A DNA stretch of 64,000 nucleotides from JBEKIK01 sp050013075 (GTDB lineage: Bacteria; Planctomycetota; Planctomycetia; Pirellulales; Thermoguttaceae): positions 10,521 through 74,520 of the forward strand of contig JBEKFZ010000011.1 of NCBI GenBank assembly GCA_050013075.1, in the 5' to 3' direction. Under the pieces are notes generated by a model. The model saw nothing but the letters and a program-made list of their open reading frames with translations. It made no database searches and was not told where the DNA came from. A program made the translations under genes and the position numbers. This document shows, one piece after another, positions 7,621-15,909 of this stretch. Numbering within the stretch: position 1 is the stretch's first letter; every line of letters starts with the position of its first letter.

Positions 7621-10227
7621 ATGGCTCTTGGCTCAATGGATGAATTCCTGGCAGTTCTAGAACGCAGCAAACTTCTAAAGCCCGAGGAGATTGCTGAAGT
7701 CCAGCGTCTTGCCCAAGATATGTCCGATCCCCCCGAATTGGCTAAAACTCTGGTCCGCAAAGGTATACTCACTCGCTGGCAGGCCGGTCAATTATTGGCC
7801 GGACGCAGCAAATGCACGGTGGGCAAATACAAGTTGTTCGAACTTCTCGGCCGGGGCGGAATGGGGAGCGTGTACCTGGGCGAGCACGTGATGATGAACC
7901 GGCGCGTGGCCCTGAAAATCATACCTCGGCATATTGGTAAAGATCCGGCCGGGTTGGAACGTTTCCTTGCCGAAGCGCGAACCATCGCTTCATTGGATCA
8001 TCCGAACATCGTCCAGGCTTACAGCGTGGATAACGAAGGCGACCAGTATTACCTGGTCATGGAATATGTCGAGGGGCTGGATTTAAAACGCCTGGTGGAA
8101 GCCGAAGGTCCACTGGATTGTGCAAGCGCGGTGGATTACGTCCGGCAAGCCGCCGATGGTCTGGCTCATGCCCATGCCCGAAAGATGGTTCATTGTGATA
8201 TCAAACCCTCGAATCTAATCGTCAACCCCCAGGGCGTGGTAAAAATCCTCGACATGGGCCTGGCCCGGCTGGCAGGTCAGGAACAAGTGGGAGGCGAAGT
8301 AAGCGAACAGGACGAGCGAATCCTAGGCTCCGTTGACTACATGGCCCCAGAGCAGGCTTTACATACTTCTGATTTCAACCATCGTGCCGATATCTATTCC
8401 TTGGGCTGCACGCTGTATTTTCTCCTTACCGGTCACGCCCCATTTCCTGAAGGGACCCTGCCCGAGCGAATCCTAAAACATCAGAACCAAGAACCGCAGT
8501 CCATCTCGGCTCAACGGTCGGACGTGCCCCAAAGTCTTATCGAGATTTGTAAAAAGATGATGTCTAAACGGCCCGCCAACCGTTACCAGACTGCGGCCGA
8601 ATTAAGCCAGGTCTTGGCCGCTTGGCGGCCAGGAGAAAAACGCGTGCAGCGCGTTTTACAGTTGAAAAAGAAGGAACCGGTCGACGAATTGCCCGGGCCG
8701 GACTTGTTGGGCACGGATTTAAGCGAGTTGTTCCGCAAGGGAATTGGAGTATCGTCATCCACTCCCATAATCGGCAGGAAACCGCCGCCAAGCCGGCTCG
8801 ATAAGCTCCCGGCACCCCTGCGGGCTTTGTTGAGTACTCCGCTGCGGATGGTAGTAACGCTGGGCGTTTCGGCGGTAATTGTTATGCTGCTGGCCGTGGC
8901 GTTTATTTTGCATTTTGGCCAAAGCGGTGAAGTGGCGACCGTCCATGTCCTAGGCAATGGCACTATTACCAGGGAGAGGCCGGAGCCGCCTAAACCCGAG
9001 CCGCCTAAACCCGAGCCGCCTACACCCGAGCCGCCTACACCCGAGCCGCCTAAACCCGAGCCGCCTAAACCCGAGCCGCCTAAACCCGAGCCGCTCGTAC
9101 CCGAGCCCGAGAAGATAGAACTGTTAAAAAATCTGGCCGCAAACGTCGATTTACCTGAAATTCCTAAACCAGACGCGCATGAAAACATAACCGAAAAAAC
9201 GGCGTCATTAGGCAGGGTTTTTTTGCCCCCAGGCGCGAGTTTGCAGCTTGTACTCATTGGCGGCGATAAGGCCTTCAGAGGCGCGGATTCTTTTATCATG
9301 ATCCCTGCCCGGCAGTCGCCGTTTTGGCAGATTTACGTGGAAACGGCATCTAAAAACAACGGCAATTCTCCGCAACAGACCGAAATTGCCCAACTGAGGC
9401 TGAATGCCGGAAACCTGGTGTTTAATTGGATGCCTGACGTCACGCCCGCCTATGCCGAAGCCTTGAAAAATTGCGGGATACTTGCTTTTGTCCAAGGTCA
9501 ACGGCAATTTGTACAATTGTGCCATCCACGGCAAGTGGAGCCCATTGTGATGGATTTGGACAGCGGCGTGGCAAAAGTGAGTCTTCAGATGGAATCGCCG
9601 CCGGAGTCGGGTAATTTGCGCGTGCAAATTATCCATCTGGAGGGCGATTTTCCCCCTAATGCTCTGCAACCAAGCGACGTTCTGGAAGTAAAAACCGAAG
9701 ATGAAAGTGAAATCACGCTGGTTTTCACGGTGCAAAAGTTCGCCAACTTCAAGGTGAAAATTACCGCGGAAATGTCGGATCAAAAACTCGAACTCAAAGC
9801 CACGGCCATTTATGAAATTCCCGGACCTGGTTCACAAATGAAGACGTTCAAGGCCCAGGAGGCCCTCGCCGCGCTGAATGATTTTGCCAAGAAACAAGCC
9901 GGCATACAACCCACATTCGATAATTCCCCGGAAGGCAGCGCCAGGAAAAAAGCGGCCGGCAAAATTCTCGATCAACTGAAAAAACAGATCGAATTCCTCA
10001 AGGACATGGACGAATTATATAAGGCATTGAACAATAAAGGCAAAATTCACTACAGGGTCTTCATTCCCCTCGGTAAATACAAGGTTGAATTGTTCACAAC
10101 CCAAATTCCAGTGGTGGAACCGGCCGAGGACAAGGAGGCCAACCAAAACTCCGCCGCCAAACCCGAGCCTGAACAGCAACAGCCAAAGAAACCTTCCAAA
10201 AAGCCCGCAAAGAAAAAACCTCAATGA
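7621..10227 (+). CDS. Membrane Ser/Thr protein kinase with Pro-rich stalk
   Basis: This 868-residue protein starts with a short helical domain typical of planctomycete kinases (ILTRWQAGQLLAG, about 50-62). The Hanks-type kinase domain runs from about 68 to 335: glycine loop GRGGMG (77-82), catalytic Lys99, HCDIKPSNL (191-199), DMG at 211-213 and APE at 242-244. The catalytic loop has HCD instead of HRD and DMG instead of DFG. A membrane helix lies at about 406-428, then a stalk of about eight PEPPKPEPP-type repeats, a probably extracytoplasmic domain and a Lys/Pro-rich tail. The kinase faces the cytoplasm by inference. The outer domain is unrecognised and may sense a ligand. Confidence 0.92.
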   Translation: MALGSMDEFLAVLERSKLLKPEEIAEVQRLAQDMSDPPELAKTLVRKGILTRWQAGQLLAGRSKCTVGKYKLFELLGRGGMGSVYLGEHVMMNRRVALKIIPRHIGKDPAGLERFLAEARTIASLDHPNIVQAYSVDNEGDQYYLVMEYVEGLDLKRLVEAEGPLDCASAVDYVRQAADGLAHAHARKMVHCDIKPSNLIVNPQGVVKILDMGLARLAGQEQVGGEVSEQDERILGSVDYMAPEQALHTSDFNHRADIYSLGCTLYFLLTGHAPFPEGTLPERILKHQNQEPQSISAQRSDVPQSLIEICKKMMSKRPANRYQTAAELSQVLAAWRPGEKRVQRVLQLKKKEPVDELPGPDLLGTDLSELFRKGIGVSSSTPIIGRKPPPSRLDKLPAPLRALLSTPLRMVVTLGVSAVIVMLLAVAFILHFGQSGEVATVHVLGNGTITRERPEPPKPEPPKPEPPTPEPPTPEPPKPEPPKPEPPKPEPLVPEPEKIELLKNLAANVDLPEIPKPDAHENITEKTASLGRVFLPPGASLQLVLIGGDKAFRGADSFIMIPARQSPFWQIYVETASKNNGNSPQQTEIAQLRLNAGNLVFNWMPDVTPAYAEALKNCGILAFVQGQRQFVQLCHPRQVEPIVMDLDSGVAKVSLQMESPPESGNLRVQIIHLEGDFPPNALQPSDVLEVKTEDESEITLVFTVQKFANFKVKITAEMSDQKLELKATAIYEIPGPGSQMKTFKAQEALAALNDFAKKQAGIQPTFDNSPEGSARKKAAGKILDQLKKQIEFLKDMDELYKALNNKGKIHYRVFIPLGKYKVELFTTQIPVVEPAEDKEANQNSAAKPEPEQQQPKKPSKKPAKKKPQ
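8983..9110 (+). repeat. 15-bp in-gene tandem repeat (PEPP stalk)
   Basis: About eight copies of a 15-bp unit (GAGCCGCCTAAACCC and its ACACCC variant) encode the PEPPK/PEPPT stalk of the Ser/Thr kinase just after its membrane helix. The copies are nearly identical at DNA level, which suggests recent expansion, so copy number may vary between strains. Confidence 0.93.
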
Positions 10228-10265
10228 AAAGGATTTTATACCGCGTTGAGATATTATCGTACCCT

Positions 10266-10326
10266 GGTTCCCACGCTCTGCGTGGGAACCGGCGAAATAT
10301 GGGTTCCCACGCAGAGCGTGGGAACC
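10266..10326. repeat. Paired inverted palindromes (family R3)
   Basis: Two 25-bp near-palindromes (10266-10290 and 10302-10326) have arms GGTTCCCACGC and GCGTGGGAACC and differ in the centre (TCT against AGA), so the second is the reverse complement of the first. They sit 11 bp apart between the kinase and the DUF1080 gene and could form one large stem or two small ones. Confidence 0.85.
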
Positions 10327-10370
10327 AGTAAAATAGTCCGAAAACATATTATTTTAACCTTCGAAGAGCC

Positions 10371-11141
10371 ATGATAATATCGCGTCTTTTTTCTCGATCC
10401 GTGCAAGGATTATTAAATTATCGCGTGATTATGAGCACGTTCGCCGTTGTCGGCATGTTGTTATTGGGTTTTTTATTGTTCGCCCAACAACTTAAGGAAT
10501 ATATCAGCGGCATCAAATGGCCGGAAGTAAAGGTAGTAGATCCCGGTCGTCCCGGCGTTCCGCCAAGCGATGCCATCGTGCTCTTCGACGGTAAAGATAT
10601 GTCGCAATGGGTCGACGGCGATGCCTGGAAGGTCCAAGACGGGTGCGTGATCACCGCCAAAAAAGACATCCATACAAAACAAGCCTTCGGCGATTGCCAG
10701 TTGCACGTGGAATGGACTACGCCCCGGGAGGTTAAAGGTAGCGGCCAGGGACGGGGCAACAGCGGCGTATTCCTGATGAGCTTGTACGAGGTGCAAGTTC
10801 TCGATTCATACGATAACTCCACGTATCCGGACGGCCAGGCGGGGGCGATTTACAAACAGCGTCCGCCACTGGTAAATGTCTGCCGCAAACCCGGCGAGTG
10901 GCAAACTTACGATATTATATTTTCAGCGCCGCGATTCGACGAACAGGGCACACTGACTAAACCGTCATATATAACCGTCATGCAAAACGGCGTGCTTATC
11001 CAAAATCACTTCGAAATCCAGGGCGCCACTTCATTTACCCAAGCGCCTGGGTATACCGCCCATCCGGCCAAGATGCCTTTACAGTTGCAATACCACAACA
11101 ACAAGGTCCGCTACCGCAATATTTGGATTCGCGAACTATAA
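10371..11141 (+). CDS. Membrane-anchored DUF1080 protein
   Basis: This 256-residue protein has an N-terminal hydrophobic segment (about residues 20-42, STFAVVGMLLLGFLLFA) and one DUF1080 domain from about residue 65. DUF1080 is a concanavalin-like fold described as 3-keto-disaccharide hydrolase. Typical motifs are LFDGKDMSQWV, NSGVFLMSLYEVQVLDSY, GAIYKQRPP, KPGEWQTYDIIFSAPRF and the final RYRNIWIREL. Its likely role is binding or cleaving sugars outside the cytoplasm, but activity is not proven for most members. A second copy of this domain is the C-terminus of the TPR protein at 60.2 kb. Confidence 0.9.
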   Translation: MIISRLFSRSVQGLLNYRVIMSTFAVVGMLLLGFLLFAQQLKEYISGIKWPEVKVVDPGRPGVPPSDAIVLFDGKDMSQWVDGDAWKVQDGCVITAKKDIHTKQAFGDCQLHVEWTTPREVKGSGQGRGNSGVFLMSLYEVQVLDSYDNSTYPDGQAGAIYKQRPPLVNVCRKPGEWQTYDIIFSAPRFDEQGTLTKPSYITVMQNGVLIQNHFEIQGATSFTQAPGYTAHPAKMPLQLQYHNNKVRYRNIWIREL

Positions 11142-11219
11142 TCCATGAAAAGGCTGTAAAAAACGAGACCGGCTTCAACCTGGGCTGAATATAAAGTGAA
11201 ATAGATACTTTTGGTTTTG

Positions 11220-11504
11220 TTAATTGGTTCGGCTGGTGATCTCAATCAGATGATAGCCGAATTGGGTTTTAATCGGACCGTGCACTTTACCTAGTTCATC
11301 GCCAAAAACGACCTTGTCGAACTCGGGCACCATTTGTCCTTGATGGAATTCGCCTAAATTGCCCCCTTGCTTGCCGGAGGGACATTGGGAGTGTTTGCGG
11401 GCGATTTCGGCGAAATCGGCCCCGGCGGCGATTTGGGTTTTGAGTTTTTCGCAGGCTTCTTTAGACGAAACGAGAATGTGTCGGGCGGAGGCTTTTTTGG
11501 CCAC
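11220..11504 (-). CDS. ppiC: Parvulin-type peptidyl-prolyl isomerase
   Basis: This 94-residue protein is a single parvulin domain with no signal peptide, the same size as E. coli PpiC. Family motifs are ASARHILVSSKEAC, FAEIARKHSQCPS, GGNLGEFHQGQMVPEFDKVV and the final FGYHLIEI. It catalyses cis-trans isomerisation of prolyl bonds, most likely in the cytoplasm. It is convergent with the DUF1080 gene. Confidence 0.94.
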   Translation of the reverse strand: MAKKASARHILVSSKEACEKLKTQIAAGADFAEIARKHSQCPSGKQGGNLGEFHQGQMVPEFDKVVFGDELGKVHGPIKTQFGYHLIEITSRTN

Positions 11505-11708
11505 GGTTTTTTCCTTTAGAATAAGACGAATTTTATCCCGCCGACTCAGCGGAGTTGCTTGGTTCCGAGGAAACGATTATTTCACAATCCGTGTAGACAA
11601 GCAAGTACTTGCCGAAAATCACAGAGTTTTATTATCAGTGTATAATAGACAATAGGCGTTCCCATTGACGTCGGTCAATTCCGGCCGACAATAAATATGG
11701 GGGGTGTG

Positions 11709-13298
11709 ATGGGTGAATTATCCGCAAACTCTTCGGCTTTCGACGTACGGCTCACGGATAGCTTCCTGGCCATGGCTGAAGGCATTAATGACTTTGTATG
11801 CCTGGCCAGTTCGCACGGCGAGCCGTTTTATCTGAATCCGGCCGGCAGGCGGATGTTGGGATTGGCCGAGGAACAGGATGTATCGGCCACCAGTTTGCAC
11901 AACTATTATGCTCCCGAATCATGGGATCTGCTGCGCGACACGGCTGTGCCGGCGGTAAATAAAACCGGCCAGTGGCAAGGGTCTTGCCGCTTGCGCAACC
12001 TGCAAAGCGGCGAGTTTATCGAGGTCCAGACCACCATGCTGCGGGTGAAATCGCCGGATGCCAATCGACCCACAACCTTGGCCATTATCCATCGTGAAAT
12101 GAGCGATCGCCTGATATTAGAGCAGGCCTTGGCCGAATCGCAAGCGCGAAAACACGCCATTCTGGAATCCTCGCTCGATCCGATCATCACTATTAATCAC
12201 GAAGGGATTATTACCGAGTTCAATCGGGCGGCCGAGCAAACATTCGGATATACCCGCGACAAAATCATCGGCACAAAACCCACCGACGTCTTGTTTTCCT
12301 CCAGTATGGGAGTCGCCGAACAGGAACGAATCGAACGCTATCTCAGCGCCGGCGAGGGATCGCTATTGGGCCATAGGGTGGAGGTGACGGCGGCGCGGGC
12401 AAACGGCGAAAGTTTTCCGGCCGAAATGGCCATGACCATCAGCCAGGAACACAACGCTCCGGTGATGAGTTTTTTTTTCCGCGACATAAGTGCGAGGAAA
12501 AAGGCCGAAATGGAACAAGCCCGTTATGCGGCCGAACTGGAACGCTCCAACAGCGAACTGGAACAATTTGCTTACGTGGCCTCGCACGATTTGCAGGAAC
12601 CGCTCCGCAAAATCCGCACCTTCTCCGACCGGTTGCTTTTAAAACAAGCGGAAAAACTCGACGAAGAAGGGCGCGACTCGCTCCAACGCATGCACAAGGC
12701 CGCGGCCAGAATGCAATCCCTTATCGACGGATTGCTGGCCCTATCCCGGGTGACGACCAAGGGGCAAAAATTCGAAAATGTCGATCTGGCCCGCGTGGCG
12801 GCCGAGGTCGTATCGGATCTGGAAGTCCAAATCAAGCAGCTCAACGGCCGAGTTGAGGTCGATAAACTGCCCGCCGTTCAAGCCGATCCCCTGCAAATGC
12901 ACCAACTATTTCAAAATCTAATCGCCAACGGATTGAAGTTCCATCGCGCCGACGATCCGCCGGTGGTTAAAGTATCGGGACGATACATTCCCGGACGGGA
13001 AGATCGCAAGCCCGGCCGTTTAACCAACCAACAGTGCCGTATCGTCGTTGAAGACAACGGGATAGGATTCGACGAGAAATACGGCACGCGGATTTTCGGC
13101 ATATTCCAACGCCTCCATCCCCGCGACGTGTACGAAGGCACCGGCATCGGCTTGGCTATCTGCAGGCGAATTGTCCAGCACCACGGCGGGGCAATCTCCG
13201 CCCATAGCATTCCGGGAAAGGGCAGCACGTTCGAAGTCCTGCTGCCGGTTGTGTCGCCCAAGCGGAAAACCGAAAACGATAGTATTCATGCAACATAA
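11709..13298 (+). CDS. PAS-domain sensor histidine kinase
   Basis: This is a soluble kinase of about 529 residues. A degenerate PAS-like region comes first, then a clear PAS domain (ILESSLDPIITINHEGIITE to FFFRDISARKKAE), then the HisKA box FAYVASHDLQEPLRKI with the phosphoacceptor His. The ATPase has an N-box (LFQNLIANGLKFH), G1 (VEDNGIGFD) and G2 (GTGIGLAICRRIV). The SHDLQEPL box is of the phytochrome-like class that pairs with single-domain Rcp1-type receivers, and such a receiver follows 145 bp downstream. ATG at 11709 is preferred because six Gs precede it; ATG at 11697 would add four residues. No membrane segment is seen. Confidence 0.92.
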   Translation: MGELSANSSAFDVRLTDSFLAMAEGINDFVCLASSHGEPFYLNPAGRRMLGLAEEQDVSATSLHNYYAPESWDLLRDTAVPAVNKTGQWQGSCRLRNLQSGEFIEVQTTMLRVKSPDANRPTTLAIIHREMSDRLILEQALAESQARKHAILESSLDPIITINHEGIITEFNRAAEQTFGYTRDKIIGTKPTDVLFSSSMGVAEQERIERYLSAGEGSLLGHRVEVTAARANGESFPAEMAMTISQEHNAPVMSFFFRDISARKKAEMEQARYAAELERSNSELEQFAYVASHDLQEPLRKIRTFSDRLLLKQAEKLDEEGRDSLQRMHKAAARMQSLIDGLLALSRVTTKGQKFENVDLARVAAEVVSDLEVQIKQLNGRVEVDKLPAVQADPLQMHQLFQNLIANGLKFHRADDPPVVKVSGRYIPGREDRKPGRLTNQQCRIVVEDNGIGFDEKYGTRIFGIFQRLHPRDVYEGTGIGLAICRRIVQHHGGAISAHSIPGKGSTFEVLLPVVSPKRKTENDSIHAT

Positions 13299-13418
13299 TC
13301 TCTAATATTGAAAGGCAAAAAACGAATAATGAATGGCGATTAAACTAATAAAACCCATTGTGATTAAGTGTCCTAAACCCTAGGGCGGCATTAATCCGCA
13401 ACCCAAACAAAGAATATG

Positions 13419-13441
13419 AACCCTAAACCCTGAACCCTAAA
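13419..13441. repeat. 7-bp-period array before receiver gene
   Basis: Three units (ACCCTAA, ACCCTGA, ACCCTAA) end two bases before the ATG of the receiver gene and occupy the place where a ribosome binding site should be. It belongs to the heptamer-period class. Confidence 0.75.
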
Positions 13442-13443
13442 AA

Positions 13444-13890
13444 ATGGCGAAATCCGGCAAACGGCGCACGATTTTGATGGCCGACGACGATGCGGAGGAT
13501 TGTCAGTTGGTCCGCGACGCCCTGGGCGAGGCGGGCCAATCGCACGATCTTCGCTTTGTCCGCGACGGCGAAGAATTATTCGACTACCTGCGGCATCGCG
13601 GGGAGTACGCCAACGGCCGCTCGGCGCCGCGCCCGGATCTGATCTTGTTGGATTTTAAAATGCCCCGCAAAGACGGCCGGGAAGCCCTTAAGGAGATCAA
13701 GGCCGATGCGCAACTGCGGCGGATCCCCGTCGTGGTCTTGACCACTTCCACGGCCGAGGACGATATCGCCTTTTCCTACGACATGGGCGTAAATTCGTTT
13801 ATCACCAAACCGGCCACGTTTCGTCAGTGGGTGAAAATCATTAGAACTTTAAGCAAATACTGGTTCGAGGTGGTGGAACTGCCTCCCTGA
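13444..13890 (+). CDS. Single-domain response regulator, Rcp1-like
   Basis: This 148-residue protein is only a receiver domain. It has the acidic pocket (MADDDAEDCQLV), the phosphoacceptor Asp in LILLDFKMPRKDG, the Thr switch in VVLTTSTAEDD and the Lys in SFITKPATF. The Asn-rich DxxDD start and long loop are typical of Rcp1-type partners of phytochrome-like kinases. By position it should accept phosphate from the PAS kinase upstream. It has no output domain, so it probably acts by protein contact or as a shuttle to the receiver-phosphatase downstream. A heptamer array replaces the usual ribosome binding site. Confidence 0.93.
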   Translation: MAKSGKRRTILMADDDAEDCQLVRDALGEAGQSHDLRFVRDGEELFDYLRHRGEYANGRSAPRPDLILLDFKMPRKDGREALKEIKADAQLRRIPVVVLTTSTAEDDIAFSYDMGVNSFITKPATFRQWVKIIRTLSKYWFEVVELPP

Positions 13891-13891
13891 A

Positions 13892-13983
13892 CGTAAAAAA
13901 GGGGTCAGAACTATTTTTTTCAAGGGGAAAAATGTCTGCGATCTGTTTTAAAACAAAAAAATAGTTCTGACCCCTTTTTTACG
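13892..13983. repeat. 92-bp element with perfect 29-bp inverted ends
   Basis: The arms at 13892-13920 and 13955-13983 are perfect reverse complements and contain the phrase GGGGTCAGAACTATTTTT. The 34-bp centre is unrelated AT-rich sequence. It begins two bases after the receiver stop and fills most of the gap to the next gene. The structure resembles non-autonomous palindromic elements. A Rho-independent terminator role is also possible because the right arm ends in a T-run. Confidence 0.9.
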
Positions 13984-14028
13984 CGACTTAACGGCAAAAA
14001 ACAAGTTATTTTTCGACGCACCTTTAAT

Positions 14029-15168
14029 ATGGACGAAGAACGCGTAAGAATTCTCCTGGTGGAAGACGATCCGGACGACGTTTACATCATACGGAACCTG
14101 CTGGGCGACCGCTGGCACGGACCGTTCGAGTTGGTACACGTCGAATTGCTCTCGGCGGCCATCCAGCGCTGCCAAGAGGAACCCTTCGATGTGGTGCTGC
14201 TCGATCTGGGTTTGCCCGACAGCAACGGATTGGAGACTTTTTTTTCGATTTACGCGCGTGCCGGCGACGTGCCGATAGTCGTGCTTTCCGGTTTAAGCGA
14301 CGAGCGTGCGGCCGTCAAGGCCGTGCAGGCCGGGGCCCAGGATTATTTGGTCAAGGGCCAGTTGACCGATCGACTCCTGGTGCGGTCCTTGCGCTATGCC
14401 ATCGAGCGGAGCCGGCGACATCATGCCGAGGAAGCCATGCGCGACACATCCGAGGAGTTCCGCGCGGCCGGAGAGATCCAACAGCGATTGTATCCCGCCC
14501 GCGCCCCGGTGTTGGAAGGCTTTGAAATCGCCGGGGCGTTGTATCCGGCCAAGGCCACCGCCGGGGATTATTTCGACTATATTCCCATGCTCGACGATTG
14601 CCTGGGACTGGTCGTGGGCGATGTGAGCAGTCACGGCATGGGACCCGCCCTGGTAATGTCCGAAACCCGGGCCTGCCTCCGCACTTTGGCCCAAGCAAAT
14701 TCGGACGTGGGGGAAATTCTCACCCGCGCCAATAGGGTTCTGGCCGCCGACAGCTCCGAACTGCACTTCGTCACCCTGGCCATGGCCCGGCTCGATCCGC
14801 ATAACCGCACGATGGTTTATGCCAGCGCCGGGCAGCGCGGCTATTTGCTACAGACCGGCTACAACGTAACCATTTTGGATTCCACCAGCCTGCCCTTGGG
14901 AATTCGCGAGGATACGGTTGTGCCCTCATCGCAGGTTTATAAATTGAACACGGGCGACCTAGCCACGTTTTTTACCGACGGGGTGGTCGAGGCGGAATCG
15001 CCGGGCCTGGTGCGTTACGGCTTTTCCCGGGCCTTGGAGGCGATCCGTTCCGAACGCCATAAATCAGCGCAAGAGATCATCGAATCGCTATACGGCGAGA
15101 TCAAGGGCTTTTGCCGCAATCAGCCCCAACGCGACGATATTACAATCGTGGTCGTCAAAGTTTTGTAA
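14029..15168 (+). CDS. Receiver-PP2C (SpoIIE-type) phosphatase
   Basis: This 379-residue response regulator has a serine/threonine phosphatase output. The receiver (about 1-125) shows LLVEDDPDDVYII, phosphoacceptor VVLLDLGLPDSNG, and the Lys in DYLVKGQL. A helical linker (about 130-160) leads to a PP2C/SpoIIE domain with AGDYFDY, VVGDVSSHGMGPAL, FFTDGVVEA and the final QRDDITIVVVKV, which carry the metal-binding Asps. RsbU-like members dephosphorylate an anti-anti-sigma factor in partner switching. No STAS or anti-sigma gene is seen nearby, so the target is elsewhere. It forms a set with the kinase and receiver upstream. Confidence 0.94.
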   Translation: MDEERVRILLVEDDPDDVYIIRNLLGDRWHGPFELVHVELLSAAIQRCQEEPFDVVLLDLGLPDSNGLETFFSIYARAGDVPIVVLSGLSDERAAVKAVQAGAQDYLVKGQLTDRLLVRSLRYAIERSRRHHAEEAMRDTSEEFRAAGEIQQRLYPARAPVLEGFEIAGALYPAKATAGDYFDYIPMLDDCLGLVVGDVSSHGMGPALVMSETRACLRTLAQANSDVGEILTRANRVLAADSSELHFVTLAMARLDPHNRTMVYASAGQRGYLLQTGYNVTILDSTSLPLGIREDTVVPSSQVYKLNTGDLATFFTDGVVEAESPGLVRYGFSRALEAIRSERHKSAQEIIESLYGEIKGFCRNQPQRDDITIVVVKVL

Positions 15169-15207
15169 ATACTAAAAGCATCCAACCTCAATCCCCGGAG
15201 AAAAACC

Positions 15208-15651
15208 ATGAAAAACATGATGCAAAAACTAATAATGGGAATTATCGGCATGTCGATGTTTCTTTGGCCGGGTTCACTCCTGCCGGCCGCGGATAAGCCA
15301 AAAGATAAAGACGCGGACGTGATAAAGATCACCATCGCCGAGAATGGGAAGACCATCAAGGCCGCAACGGGAAAAAAGATGGAAATTAGTTTAAAAGGGA
15401 ATCGCACCACCGGCTTCGAGTGGCGGATGGTCGAGTTAAAGAGCGAGTCCGTAAAGGCCGACGGCAAGGGCGACTATGATCCCGACAAGCACGACCCGCA
15501 CATGGTCGGATCGGGCGGAACGTTCGTTTTCAAATTCATCGCGGCAAAACCCGGAAAGGCGACCCTCAAGTTCGAGTACCTCCGCCCTTGGGAAAAAGAC
15601 AAACCGCCGGCCGAAAAATTCAGCGTGAACGTCATAGTGGCGGAGAAATGA
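15208..15651 (+). CDS. Secreted chagasin-type (I42) protease inhibitor
   Basis: This 147-residue protein has a signal peptide (first 27 residues, ending LLPAAD) and one I42 domain. All three chagasin inhibitory loops can be seen in order: NRTTGF (NxTTG loop), GSGG (GxGG loop) and RPW. Family members inhibit papain-like cysteine proteases, so this is probably an exported inhibitor acting on host, grazer or self proteases. It lies 39 bp after the receiver-phosphatase and may be its co-transcribed output. Confidence 0.9.
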   Translation: MKNMMQKLIMGIIGMSMFLWPGSLLPAADKPKDKDADVIKITIAENGKTIKAATGKKMEISLKGNRTTGFEWRMVELKSESVKADGKGDYDPDKHDPHMVGSGGTFVFKFIAAKPGKATLKFEYLRPWEKDKPPAEKFSVNVIVAEK

Positions 15652-15713
15652 AAAACCGGTTATTATTTATCTGAGGTTAGATAGCCGTTTTTATCGGTGT
15701 TTTTTGTTCGTTT

Positions 15714-15837
15714 ATTGAGTGTCAGAAAAAGTATGTCGTATGAAAAGTCAGAGCCGGGGCGTGTCGCCCCGGTAATTCCGGGCCGACACGGCCCGGCTCT
15801 GAGGCGAAAAAGCGACATTTATTACCTGACACTCAAT
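15714..15837. mobile_element. 124-bp palindromic element (MITE-like), copy 1
   Basis: The ends ATTGAGTGTCAG and CTGACACTCAAT are perfect inverted repeats. The centre is a nearly perfect palindrome around CAGAGCCGGGGCGTGTCGCC and its complement. A second element of exactly the same length and layout lies at 23083-23206. No coding capacity is present, so it would need a transposase in trans. It is immediately followed by an R1 hairpin. Confidence 0.88.
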
Positions 15838-15838
15838 A

Positions 15839-15872
15839 GCCGCGACCGGGCACCGACCGCAGGTTGGTCGGG
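15839..15872. repeat. Palindromic repeat family R1, copy 2
   Basis: This variant (GCCGCGACCGGGCACCGACC, loop, GGTTGGTCGG) abuts the 124-bp element with one base between. It lies in the leader of mutM. Confidence 0.65.
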
Positions 15873-15909
15873 GAGCGAGAATATATCGGCAAATTGCAAA
15901 CGTCGTCCA

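Noticed and set aside
8583..9299. Long minus-strand reading frame opposite the kinase stalk
   Set aside because: Its Gly/Ser-rich repeats are the complement of the PEPP repeat; the plus-strand kinase explains the region.
13419..13441. Telomere-like or chromosome-end repeat
   Set aside because: The ACCCTAA units resemble telomere words by chance; the array has three units and belongs to a broader class with many other heptamer words.
15697..15909. Longer N-terminus for MutM
   Set aside because: The extension is translated from the 124-bp element and an R1 hairpin, and MutM needs Pro at position 2 after the initiator Met.
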